Shown: positions 22,584 through 32,656 of the stretch, piece by piece | Layout: each line of letters begins with the position of its first letter | How positions within the stretch are numbered: the stretch's first letter is position 1 | DNA from: Zea mays | Taxonomy: Eukaryota > Streptophyta > Magnoliopsida > Poales > Poaceae | Length of the DNA stretch: 64,000 nt | Assembly: GCF_902167145.1 (NCBI RefSeq) | Contig: NC_050101.1 | Span: forward strand, 117,023,789 to 117,087,788 | Direction: 5' to 3' | Translations under genes and position numbers: made by a program | Notes under the pieces: generated by a model | Database searches by the model: none | What the model was told of the DNA's origin: nothing | The model's input: only the letters and a program-made list of their open reading frames with translations

Positions 22584-23591
22584 CTAAGGATCCAGATCTA
22601 TCCTGGTCTTACAGACAGGGGAACCATAAGTGTGGTGACCACGTGGCGGTGAGCGGTATGGGTGCTGAGTCCCGACAGGTGCGGGAGAACCACCCTCCTG
22701 GTGATGGCGCTCTGCCAGCTCAGCACGCAACTCCGCAATCTCCATTCGAGCCCTGCTTAGCTCGTCCAGAGAGTGGTCCAGCTCCGTGTTAAGCACTGCG
22801 ACTAGGTTGACTGTGCTGCTCAACCTAGGGTTAGCCTCACCAACAGGTGAGACAACCACACTCTCTGTGCTGCCAGTAGGGCGGCGGGGGTAGTACCGAA
22901 GGTTAAGACCATCGGCCACGCCACCGAACAAAGAACAGTACTGAGAGAGTGCACGCCGTGCTGCATCCTGCATAGCCGCCTCTGCAGTGTCCCTCTCGGA
23001 GATGGAATAATGCTCCGAAACGGCCTCCGCACCCCGGAGGTCATCCTCCGGACGGCGAACTAGGCAGGTAGCCTCCCAGCGGTCCGGGTACCTCCCGCGA
23101 CTGTGCTGGTAGACTACACAACGATACTCGATCGACCAGGTGTGCCGGTCGAAAGCCTGGCGCAGCAAGGTGTCGAGTGCATCGTGGAAGTGACAACCGC
23201 GAGCGGCGTCACGGGTGATGGGTCGGGCGACCCATCCTTCCGCCTCCTGCGGCTCAGAAGACTCCGTGCTGTGGTCTGAGTCATCGTCGTCGGGGTCTCC
23301 TCCAGTAGCTCCTCCAACAGCCGGGGCATCCCGCGGGGGTACAAGGGGCGCCTCCAGCTGGGCAACAGAGGAACGGGGCCTCACGGACTCCACCTCTCGC
23401 TGGGGTGGGGAGGAAGAGCCCTGCTGCTCTCCGTGCTGGCGCCGGCGTTCCTGCTCCTCACGCAGGCGGTGGTGCAGCCTCTCCAGGTGACTCGACTGAC
23501 CGGACACGGTGCGGTGCAGAGGACGCTCCGCAAGTCGAGACGGCAGGAAAGGAATCACCGACTTACGTGCAGTGTGTCTAAGACGAGCCAT
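22584..23591 (-). CDS. Extra sense ORF upstream of gag, 335 aa
   Basis: The frame opens at ATG 23591, about 240 bases after the PBS, and ends before gag, in the gag sense. Residues 30-65 are a basic, Arg/Gln-rich helix. Residues 95-118 are acidic (DDDDSD). At 150-223 the pattern is strand (YRCVVYQ), strand (WEATCLVRR), strand (EHYSIS), then an Ala-rich helix (TAEAAMQDAARRALSQY), the topology of a double-stranded-RNA-binding domain. A short coiled coil lies at 265-297. The frame is intact, while pol has an amber stop. I do not recognise a named product. The dsRBD reading is inference from secondary-structure pattern only; it could be another alpha/beta fold or a gag-accessory protein. Confidence 0.6.
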   Translation of the reverse strand: MARLRHTARKSVIPFLPSRLAERPLHRTVSGQSSHLERLHHRLREEQERRRQHGEQQGSSSPPQREVESVRPRSSVAQLEAPLVPPRDAPAVGGATGGDPDDDDSDHSTESSEPQEAEGWVARPITRDAARGCHFHDALDTLLRQAFDRHTWSIEYRCVVYQHSRGRYPDRWEATCLVRRPEDDLRGAEAVSEHYSISERDTAEAAMQDAARRALSQYCSLFGGVADGLNLRYYPRRPTGSTESVVVSPVGEANPRLSSTVNLVAVLNTELDHSLDELSRARMEIAELRAELAERHHQEGGSPAPVGTQHPYRSPPRGHHTYGSPVCKTRIDLDP

Positions 23592-23827
23592 CTACAAAAG
23601 ACACCGTAAGCATAAGAGTAAGAGCAGAACTAATATGACAAGTGAATAAACCAAAGACAGAATAAGATAAAAATTTTAACAAGGTAATGTATAGATAGAT
23701 AGTAAAATATAAGGTTGGTCGAGGTGACCGACTTTTGAAGTAACAACAGAGGTCAAGGTGAGAGGGAAGGTCAATAGTCCTTAGTACGACCAGTGCTACT
23801 CTAGGTCAGCGGTCCTACAGTCAGCAC

Positions 23828-23840
23828 GGCTTTGATACCA
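23828..23840 (-). promoter_or_regulatory. Tekay-like primer-binding site
   Basis: On the minus strand TGGTATCAAAGCC, one base from TGGTATCAGAGCC, the complement of the initiator Met tRNA 3' end. It is four bases inside the 5' LTR. Confidence 0.85.
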
Positions 23841-23844
23841 CTTA

Positions 23845-26800
23845 TGTCACACCCGGTTTTGGAAGGCAAACCGAATGCGAACTATGTACGTGCCAGGATC
23901 AGAACTCACGTACACAGCGATTACATAAATGAACATCATCACACAATGCTCGAATAATAACATAAAAGAGTACTTATTACATCATAGAGTCATAGACATC
24001 CACATAGTCATTGTCTTAACAAGTAAATCAAAGTGCTAAGCGAAACGCAGTAAAGATAAGGCCTTCACAGGCAGCTGACTGGGGGTTGCCGCCAACCCAC
24101 ACCTAGAATTCGTCGTAGTCTTGGAACTCCTGGAAGTCTCCTTCCACGGCTTCGCCTTCTCCTGAGCAATGGTTGCAATGTGGACAACCTGGTGTTTTGT
24201 GGTAAAGCAAGGATGAGTACACATCAACGTACTCAGCAAATGTCCCGTTTGGCTGAAGTGGACTAGCTTTATGTGGGGTTAGGCTCAAGCAGTTGCTTTT
24301 AGTTGGTCAAGTATTTATCATTAGTAGAAGCCAGATTTTAGCATTAACCAACCCGTAAACCATTTCCTCATCGAGGAACATCATCATCATAGTCGAACCG
24401 AAACCATATCATCACCATTGTATCTCGAACCATATGTATCTCTAATCAAAGAGGATCCCAAGGCTGCTCTTAACCGTGAGCACGGCTAATATACCAGTTT
24501 CACTACCCTCTGCAGAGGTTGCACACTTTACCCATGAGTCATGATTCCCTTTCTACCCGGGGAGAGCTACTCCCCATTGACCACTACCTAGGTGGTCCGG
24601 CAGGGTATCACTACGTAGCATTTACAAAGATTCCCTAGAGATCATAGCTGCCCGTTAGGTTTCTCCAGTTTGATAAACACAGTACCCCTCCCCGCAGGAG
24701 AGTGACTAACAAAGAGCAAAACGAAAGAACCTCGGCACTCAGCCTCGGCAGAGCAAGCACTGTGCCTGGACCCCATTGACGGCACGACGGCTAAGCAACT
24801 ACACCTTTAGTTCATCTAATTAATCAGCTAAGGGCATCCCATTTCACCCTCATGGTTGCACTGTTATCCCGGGTGGTCTCTCAACGAACCAGTCCTTACG
24901 GAGAGGTACTCAGGAAACAGCCTGAGCCCCCTAGAGTATCACAAGATCATCAACATCAACAGGATAACAGTATCATAAATAGCCACATCATATTCATTGA
25001 TTAAGTTAAGGCAAAAGCAGAGTGCTAACCATAACAACCCAATAGGTCATCAAGGACAAAGTAAAGTGTAAAGCTAGTCAATCCTTAGGTTTTAAGTAAG
25101 TAATGCGGGATAGTAAGTTATAAATGAGTAGGACATAATGGGACAGAGGACACTTGCCTTCACCAAACTGCTGATCAGGGACGTCCTCTGCAACTGCCTC
25201 GGGAAACACAGACTGCTCGTTGTCTACGTAAAGCAATCATTCACACTATGCACTTGGGAAAATAACAAACAAAAACAATATACCAAACATATGCAGAAGA
25301 GAGAGGTCACATGTTCATAACAGAAAAGGGATGGGCACTCTAGTGTTCCCTAGGTCTGGGGTAGAGGACTATACGAAGTGATTCATTATCCACTAATCAG
25401 GTTCAAGTCAGTGGTGGGATTAAATAATTATCTGGTTTAAGTTCTTAAACTTAAGTGTTTGAGTCCATAAACTTAAGTGCTCCAACTTTTATTAAAGTCT
25501 ACTATCTTTTATTTATCTCAAATAGGGTTCCCATAACATTAACTTTATCCTAATGATTAACCATTAATTGGGACATGGAAACAGCAGGGAAACATTGCAT
25601 AAACAGATAGATAATAATATTATGAACATTTTGCAATTTGAAGCACCTAATTTGGAGTTCATATGACAAAGTTATGAATTTTACAAGTTTAGGGGTTAAA
25701 ATTATACCCTAAGGACTTATTTTGAATTAAATAAAAGGTCCGAGGACCCAACTGCGAGAAACCAGGGACGGCGGGCGCGATTTCCAGAAAACAGGGGGGT
25801 TCTTTAAGAAAACGCGCGGGCGAAGGGGTATCGGGCGCCTACAGCCGTTGGATCTCAGATCTACGGCCAGGATTAGATCCCGCGGCGGGCGCGCGGGCGC
25901 GCGGCGGCGCGAGCGGCTGACAGGCGGGACCGGGCGGACAGCGCGGGCGCGGGCGACTGGCATGCGGGACCGGGCGGACAGCGCGGGCGGACTGACAGGC
26001 GGGACTGGGCGGACAGTGCGGGCGCGCGGGCGAACTGACAAGTGGGGCCTAACGGGCAGAGAGACGGGGTGAGGGGGAAGTGGGCCTGGGCCGCTGGATC
26101 TCCGGCGGACGGCCAGGATCAGGTCCGGGCGAGTTGAATCAGGGCCGCCCGATCTGGGTTGAACGGCGGAGATCGGATGGGCGGCCTGGGTCTTCCCTAC
26201 GGCTAGCTGGGGCGGCGGCGCTCGTCCCCGCGGCGGAGGGCTCGCCGGAGACGAGGGGCGCGGGCGATTGGCGGGGATCTGGGGCGACCTGGGTGGTCGG
26301 GGAGGTCGGGGAGGGCGCGGGGAGTTCTCCGGTAGGGTCTGGGTCGAGGCAGAGGCACCGGAGGGGGGCGATTCACGGCGGAGCGGCTCGACGGCGGGAT
26401 TACTCTACTCCGGCGAGGAATTACACACGACAGAGAGCAAAACAAGGGGCGATAGGGGCGGGAGAGGTCCCTTACCTCAAGACGGGCTCCGGGAACTCCT
26501 CGGCGGCGACGGAGACGCGACGGTGGCCCAGGTCGACGGTGACGGCTGCACGGCGGACGACGGGTGAGCGCGGGCAGAGAGAAATAGGGAGGGGGAGAGG
26601 GAATTGAGGCGCGTTCCGGGTTGCGGACGTCGAGGCGGAGCTCACCGGGGCTAAGGGCGCGGGGGAGCTCCAACGGCGACGAGGAACCGAGCTCGGGACG
26701 GCGGGGTTATGGCGGCGGCGCTCTGCGTGCGCGCAGCGAAGGGGAAAGAGGGTCTACTGGAGCGCAAATGGGGGGGAGAGGGTGAGGGCGAGTGGGGCTC

Positions 26801-27463
26801 GGGGCACAAGTGGCCAGGGCGGGTCAGTTCCGAGCTCCACGCGCGACGTGGGCGCGGGGAAGGCGGGCGCGAGCAGCTCGGCGGCGGTTACGCGGGGACG
26901 ACGGGGCTGACAGCCCGGGCCCGCGACGCAGAGAGAGAGAGGAAAGCGGGTGCGGGCGGGGAACGGCAGCGCCGACAGGTGGGGCCGAGCGAGCAGAGAG
27001 AAGGGGGCGGGTACGCGGAAGGCGGCCGCGCCGACAGGCGGGGCCCGCTGCGCAGAGAGAGGAGGGGGGAGAGGGGCGCGCGCGCGAGGTGGGCCGACTG
27101 GGCCGAAAGGCCGAGGGGGGGGCGGGTAAGTGGGCTGCTTTGCCTTTTTCTTTTATTCTGAATTGTTTTTCCCTTTTCTTTTTACTTATTCTATTTGATT
27201 CAAATTCAAATAAGCCCCAAATCCAAATTAGACTTTTTGAGAATTATGCACCAAACAAAAGTGAAATCTAGGGTTCAACATGATGCAACAATTCATACTC
27301 CCTTAGGGTTTAACATAATAAACTATAATTACAAGTAAAATAAGCACTTAGCTCCTATAGAAATGAGAGAGAAAAGAATGAGGAAGGATGAGAAAAGGAA
27401 GTAACACCTGAATTTGTGAATATGAGCAAAGAAATTTTATACCCCCAAATTCAGGGTGTTACA
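23845..27463 (-). repeat. Tekay-like 5' LTR
   Basis: 3619 bp, uninterrupted copy of the LTR seen at 6545-17568. Contains the GC-rich block (25779-27130) with its 36-39-bp repeats (25915-26040) and the terminal hairpin (27401-27463). Confidence 0.9.
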
Positions 27464-27830
27464 GTTTCTTAATCGGGCTTTCTTCATCTCCTTCTAAACT
27501 CTCAAGTGACTTGTAAAGCTAGAAAGAGACACCTAATTGTGTGGTGATCCTTGCGAGGTCTAAGTGACCCTTGAGATTAATAAGAAGCACTCAACTAATC
27601 TAAGTGACCATTTGAGAGAGGAAAAGGGTTGAAAGAGACCCGGCATATGTGGCCTCCTCAACGGGGATTAGGTTCTTTGGAATCGAACCTCGGGAAACAA
27701 ATCGCTCGTGTCTTTGTGTAATCTTGTATTGCGATTTGATTCTTCCTCTCCCCTCTCTCTAAGTTCTCTTACTTGCAATCGTTTTTTGAGTTAGCTCCTA
27801 GAGTTATCAACATTGATTGCAATCGTTCTT
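27464..27830 (+). mobile_element. Sirevirus-like LTR, right part
   Basis: Continues the LTR broken at 6544. Landmarks in order: caagagacacctaattgtgtgg-type phrase, 'ggcctcctcaac', 'gaacctcggg', 'gagttagctcc'. The usual C-rich CTAGGCGACTTTCA end is missing, so the LTR is truncated; its exact end is unclear. Confidence 0.7.
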
Positions 27831-28199
27831 TATGTAATCTTTTATTGCAATTTAAACCTCGGGAAATCTTTCTTTATCTTTTATTTATTTCATTCAAGAA
27901 CGTATAAATGATATGAACAATGAAAACAAAAAAAGAATACAAAACGAATAATTAGAAAAATATGGTGGTCTCCTAAAAACCTAACTAATTGGGTCTACAA
28001 TGTTGTGGCCCAAACCCAGGGCCTAAGGGAGCTACACACAGAAACATCCACACCTTAGGATATGTTTGATTCAGCCGTACCAAAAATTTGATTCCAACCA
28101 TGAGCTGACGGCTATGGAAAAGATGAAAGCTATTTAGTTGAAACAATTGTCAATAATGGATTCTGTAAGTGTGTCAACCTAGCAGGAGGGGCACTGCCC
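27831..28199. other. Unassigned AT-rich flank
   Basis: No ORF or terminal repeats seen. The start echoes LTR phrases (aaacctcggg) in a rearranged order. Confidence 0.4.
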
Positions 28200-28202
28200 T
28201 AA

Positions 28203-28594
28203 GGCTACCCGCAGTCACGGACTTCACAGGTCACTCTATCCGTTTACAGTCCACAATCGTGTGTGTAATCAGCTGCAGCGGGTAACGCTTTCACCTACGC
28301 TAAAATACAGGCGGACAGCAAAAACCCCATTTACAGAGTACCCGTGCCTTTACTCTATAGGTACAGGAGCATCAATCCGTGAAGCATGCACTGTGGCGAG
28401 GTAGTTGGGTGGCAGTTGAGTAGAGAATGAAAGAGAATTAGAAAAATAATATTATATATGGTAGTTGATATAGAATTGGGATATAGAGTAAATATGACTG
28501 CGGAGAATTATAGTATAGAGTAATTAAGTTTGCTGACAAGGACGGAATATTTCTTTTAGAGTAGAGATTTAGAGTTCAATGAGTGTAGATAGCC
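28203..28594. mobile_element. PIF/Harbinger-type MITE, 392 bp
   Basis: Ends ggctacccgcagtc and, inverted, ggctatctacactc (10 of 14 match). Flanked by taa on both sides (28200-28202 and 28595-28597), the TAA/TTA target preference of this superfamily. No coding capacity. Confidence 0.6.
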
Positions 28595-28597
28595 TAA

Positions 28598-29300
28598 CCT
28601 CTTGGACGAGCCGATTGGATAGTAGGCTATCGTCATTGAGGGGATGGTACACCGTGTCATGGAAGCCCTACGCGCGCAATGCTAGACCCAGGCCGGGGTG
28701 GTGGCTATACTGACGACTACTCCAGCACGTGCATGGTGTCCTATATGAGGACCGCACACGACTGTAGCAGCGGCTAAAGCGATATATGTTGTGTCGTCTT
28801 CTAAGAGGATGGAGCCTCGTCGTCTCTGGACATCAAAGTGGTGGCTAGGATGTGCTAGAAAAGGAAACTTCATATAAGAACATGCGATATGGATGTTGGA
28901 CATGAGCAGCACTAAAGTATTGGCCAGGAAGAGGTATGACGGTTCGGGGACGACTGGACCACCTCACTGCGGACAGCCTTAGACGAAAAGAGGTGGTGCA
29001 ACCCTAGCCGCCACTGGGTGGTGCCATCGAATGGGGGTGGGGGGCTTCAAATACCAGCTGATTGGTTGGGCGAACGCCCATGGCCTGCCTCAGGGGAGCA
29101 TGGCCGGCGGGAAACGAAGCATCTGAGCGTATCCGCTGCATGCGGGCTAAAGAGATATTTTTACCTAAAATGAGATCTGTTGGTGCAGTTTGGTCTCGCT
29201 TTATACAGCTAACCAAACAAAGGCTGTCTTTTAGTCAACGCATATGTTGAGACTGGATAGATGTGCGCAGGATACCAATCAGAAGGATAGAGAATCTAGA
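28598..29300. other. Unassigned single-copy-looking sequence
   Basis: Moderate GC content, no convincing ORF in any frame. May be old degraded DNA between elements. Confidence 0.4.
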
Positions 29301-29311
29301 AAATCTCGAGC

Positions 29312-29500
29312 GGAGATTCTAAGTTGAACTTTAGATTTTTAGAGATCTATTTGTCTCTTGTACCTTCTTAGTTAGAATTTCAGAATTTTTACACTAAATC
29401 TGGCTTAAATGTAGGACGAGAGAAGATTCTACATTAAACTCTAGACTTTTATAAATCTATTTACCTCCCGTACCTCTTTAGCTAGGATTCTAGAATCTGG
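29312..29500. repeat. Diverged direct repeat, about 112-bp period
   Basis: The pattern gattct..attt.aact.taga.tttta.a.atctattt occurs at about 29312 and again at about 29425, each followed by 'tacct[t/c]' and 'agaatt/agaatct'. Confidence 0.5.
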
Positions 29501-29739
29501 CTAAAAAACACTCAACTGATTAATGTCCCTCCCCCGCCGCCTACGGTGAGAAGCTAACACATCTATACGTTGAATATTTTGGGATTGTTCGTTTCAACAT
29601 TAATCTATCAACATTAATCCATGTGGATTAAATGATATTGAGTCAATTTAAATTTATAACAAGTCAAAATTCAACGTAATCCATTAAATATGCATTGTTG
29701 GCTCAAGTGTTTGCTCCCCACTTCTGAAGTGTTTTTCCA

Positions 29740-30804
29740 GAACCGAAGGTATAGAGTTAATGAAAGAGATACATGCAGGTTTGTGTGAATCTCAAATCGG
29801 GTCCAGGCCTTTGCTAGGAAAGGTTTTTAGACAAGGGTTTTATTGGCCGACAGCCGCTCGGATGCAACAGATCTGGTTCAAAAGTGCGAAAATTGTCAAA
29901 AATGTGCAAGAGATCAGAAACAGCCTTCGTCGTTAACTCAGCTAATACAGCCAACCTGGGCATTGCAAAGATGGGGCCTAAATTTGTTGGGTCCACTCCC
30001 ACCAGCACAAGGCAACTTGAAGTATGTTGTAGTGGCAGTAGATTTTTTTCCAAGTGGATTGAGTCGAAGCCCTTGGCTACAATAACTTCGGTTACCGTCC
30101 AAAAATTCTTCTGGCAGAATATTGTTTGTCGCTTCGGTGTGCCAAAGACAATAACTGTGGACAATAGTACGCAATTTGAGGCCAAAGCATTCAAAGATTT
30201 TTGTGACCAAATTGGTACGAAGATCCACTTTGCATCAGTTAGGCATCCAGAATTCAATGGCCTGGCAGAAAGAGCGAATGGTATTATAATGACAGGAATA
30301 ATGAAGTTAATCTTCAATCAGCCTAGAGGAAAGTGGCTAGACGAACTAATTAAAGTGGTGTGGAGCCATAACACAACTACGTCAAGGTCAACAGGATTTA
30401 CACCCTTCAAGCTCCTATTTGGTGACGAAGCAATAACTCCAGAAGAAGCAAAGACAGGGTCAATAAGAACAATAGCTTCGGCAGAAGACGAAGCTAATCA
30501 TCAAGTAACAAAAGATACTATAGAGGGGACTAGACTTCAGGCAATAGAGCACATCAATAAATATCATGCCGAAACAGTAAAATGGCATGACAAAAAAGTT
30601 CGGTTGAAAAATATCAAGCCAGGGCATCTGGTGCTTCGGAGAGTCGCTAACCCAGACACAATGGGCAAGTTGCAACTGAAGTGGGAAGGTCCTTTACTGG
30701 TAGTATCTTCGTCAAGACCCGGTTCTTACAGATTGAAGGATATGGACGACAACGACATACCCAGATCTTGGAATGCAGATGAGCTTTGGCGACACTATGT
30801 GTAA
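29740..30804 (+). pseudogene. pol: E2 integrase remnant
   Basis: Similarity to E3 pol starts near 29740 (ccgaaggtatagag), at the RNase H/integrase boundary. The frame shifts near 29860 and again at the T7 run near 30048. After that it is open to TAA/TGTAA at 30804. Visible: CENCQKCARDQ finger Cys pair, GLNLLGPL (first D replaced by N), TVDNSTQF (second D kept, G to S), and NGLAERANG (E kept). The tail SYRLKDMDDNDIPRSWN is the Tat integrase C-terminus. It cannot make a complete integrase. Confidence 0.8.
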
Positions 30805-31000
30805 TATGTTGTAATCTTTTTTTTTCATTTTTTCCTATGGCACCCTTTTCCTTTCAAGAGGGGAGAAAGGTTTTTAATGGGGCCATAGCTTGTAATTTTT
30901 CATTCTTATTTAGCCCTACGAAGGCCAAATCCCCCAAAATATGTAATATGTAAAATCTGAGCATGCACCATCGAGTGCAAAAAGAAAATAGGGAGAAGCT
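30805..31000. other. E2 post-pol spacer
   Basis: Contains 'cctttcaagaggggagaaaggtttttaatggggcc', shared with E3 at 55150-55200 (inverted). Non-coding. Confidence 0.5.
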
Positions 31001-31375
31001 CAAAAGACGTCCCTAAGGGGATGCAGAGCATGACGAAGCTACAAAAAGTCGTTCCTAAGGGAGCGCAGCGTAAGTTTTCTGCTCAAAAGTCGTTCCTAAG
31101 GGAATGCGGAGCCAAAATTGACGAAGCTACAAAAAATCATTCCTAAGGGAGCGCAGTGTAAGTTTTCTGCTCAAAAGTCGTTCTAAAGGGAATGTAGAGC
31201 CAAATACCGCCAAAATATAAGGCGAAGAAGCTCAAAAGTCAATCCTAAGGGGATGCAGAACTTATACCACAGAAATAAAAGGTGAAGAAGCTCAAAAGTC
31301 GTTCCTAAGGGGATGCAGAGCTTAAGACTCAAAAGTCGTTCCTAAGGGGATGCAGAGTCTGGATGTGGCTTCGTG
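31000..31375 (+). repeat. E2 tandem repeat region
   Basis: About seven units of 'aaaagtcgttcctaagggga(t)gcagagc' with variable spacers. Same motif as in E1 (10930-11250) and E3 (54780-55040, inverted), always between pol and the antisense gene. Confidence 0.85.
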
Positions 31376-31770
31376 TGTGTGTTTGGACATTCATTTGCAC
31401 GTTACATTACATCATTCATTGTATTCATATACATTCATGCAGACATTTGTAGGATCATCATCATCATAACATAAAGCACAAAGAAATACTTTAGCTTTGA
31501 TAACAATGCTTCGATGACCATAAAGAAGCAAGATATGCTTCGTTGTGTACGAAAAGAAGGGAAGGTGTTTTTCGCCTTCGGCTCAAAGGATATAAGTTTC
31601 GTCCACAGCAAAGCAACTCACACATGGAAGGAAAGGTAAAAATATATTACAAGGTATGGACAAATATACAGAGTTACAATGTCTTTTACAGAAATAATGC
31701 AAATGCCTCTAAAGATCTATGTAGGCAAGCCTAAAAACAGCTTTCAGCAATCTTCGAAGTGTGCTTCGGA
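31376..31770. other. E2 spacer before antisense gene
   Basis: Non-coding. Includes 'acgaaaagaagggaaggtgttttt', also present in E1 near 11590 and E3 near 54580. Confidence 0.5.
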
Positions 31771-31794
31771 TTATTGACCTTCGGCATCGTCATC

Positions 31795-31865
31795 CTGTAC
31801 ACAACAAAGCAGTATAAGGTAACAAGTAATTACAAGAGAGTAAGCATCAGGTATAAGTATAGTAC
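31795..31865 (-). other. Intron 2 of E2 antisense gene
   Basis: AAGCCG|GTACTATAC...TTGTGTACAG|GATGAC, 71 bp. E3 has CTTAAGCCG|GTGAG and ATGTACAG|GATGAT at the same place. Confidence 0.7.
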
Positions 31866-32572
31866 CGGCTTAAGCAAGCTTCGTGCCTCATCACTAGCCA
31901 ATTCTCGACCGCCCTTCGCTCAAATCTGTGTTATAAATATGTTCCCTATGCTTCGGGCTATATTGGGGATGCCAACTAAATCTGATGGAGATAGGCCGAA
32001 GTTTGGCCTATTTACAATTTTTGCGTGTGTACAACCACCTTCAAAAATGTTACAGATGTGCCACGAGAAGCTAACAGGGCACAGAAGTCACCGTGCGTCC
32101 GTGCCCAGCTATTACTTCGTCAAGCGCCTCAACTTCGCCTTCAATCTGTTCGAAGGTGCTTGATATGTTTTCGATCGAAGGAGAAAACTTTTCAGCACTA
32201 GCTCCAACTGAGTTGAAAACCTTTTTTAATCGATGTACGCATCGGCTGCCGAAATTCAGACATATGTCACGAAGCTCCATCAAAGATTGCTTTAGTTTCT
32301 TATTCTCGGTAGCTTCAGCTTCGTACTTCGTCTGCAAATTTTTTTCTCTCCTATTCGAAGCTCTCTGATTTTTGTAGGAGTTCCCTGTTTAATCTAATAT
32401 TCTCGGCTTGCGCTTCTGCAAGGGAACCTTCCACTGCTTGGAGTAGGAAATCTTTCTTTTCAAGAGAAGCTTTGTATTCTTTGATTTTGCTCTCTAGACC
32501 CTCGATTATAATTTCGTTCTTTTTATCCTCGAGGTCCTGTTGCATTTGCAGCGCTTTGCTCAGCAGCATACT

Positions 32573-32656
32573 CTATACAAAATAGACCTTCATCAGCAAA
32601 CTTCGTCGTAAAAACAAAACAAATAATAAAATTTTGCTTTATTATAAGAATTTTAC
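32573..32656 (-). other. Intron 1 of E2 antisense gene
   Basis: GTAAAATT...TTTGTATAG, 84 bp, between the codons for FK and SMLLSKAL; same position and phase as in E1 and E3. Confidence 0.75.

Larger units (their letters stand above)
6545..27463 (-). mobile_element. Complete Tekay-like Ty3/gypsy chromovirus element
   Basis: The element runs from TGTCACACCC at 6545 to GGGTGTTACA at 27463, flanked by the 5-bp duplication gtttc (6540-6544 and 27464-27468). Coding direction is minus. Order in its own sense: 5' LTR (23845-27463), PBS, extra leader ORF, gag-pol polyprotein, PPT, 3' LTR (6545-8478 plus 15884-17568). Once the nested element E1 is removed, both LTRs are exactly 3619 bp. By eye they differ at about 13 positions, so the insertion is recent. 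The C-terminal chromodomain-like segment and the long LTRs fit the Del/Tekay lineage. Confidence 0.9.
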
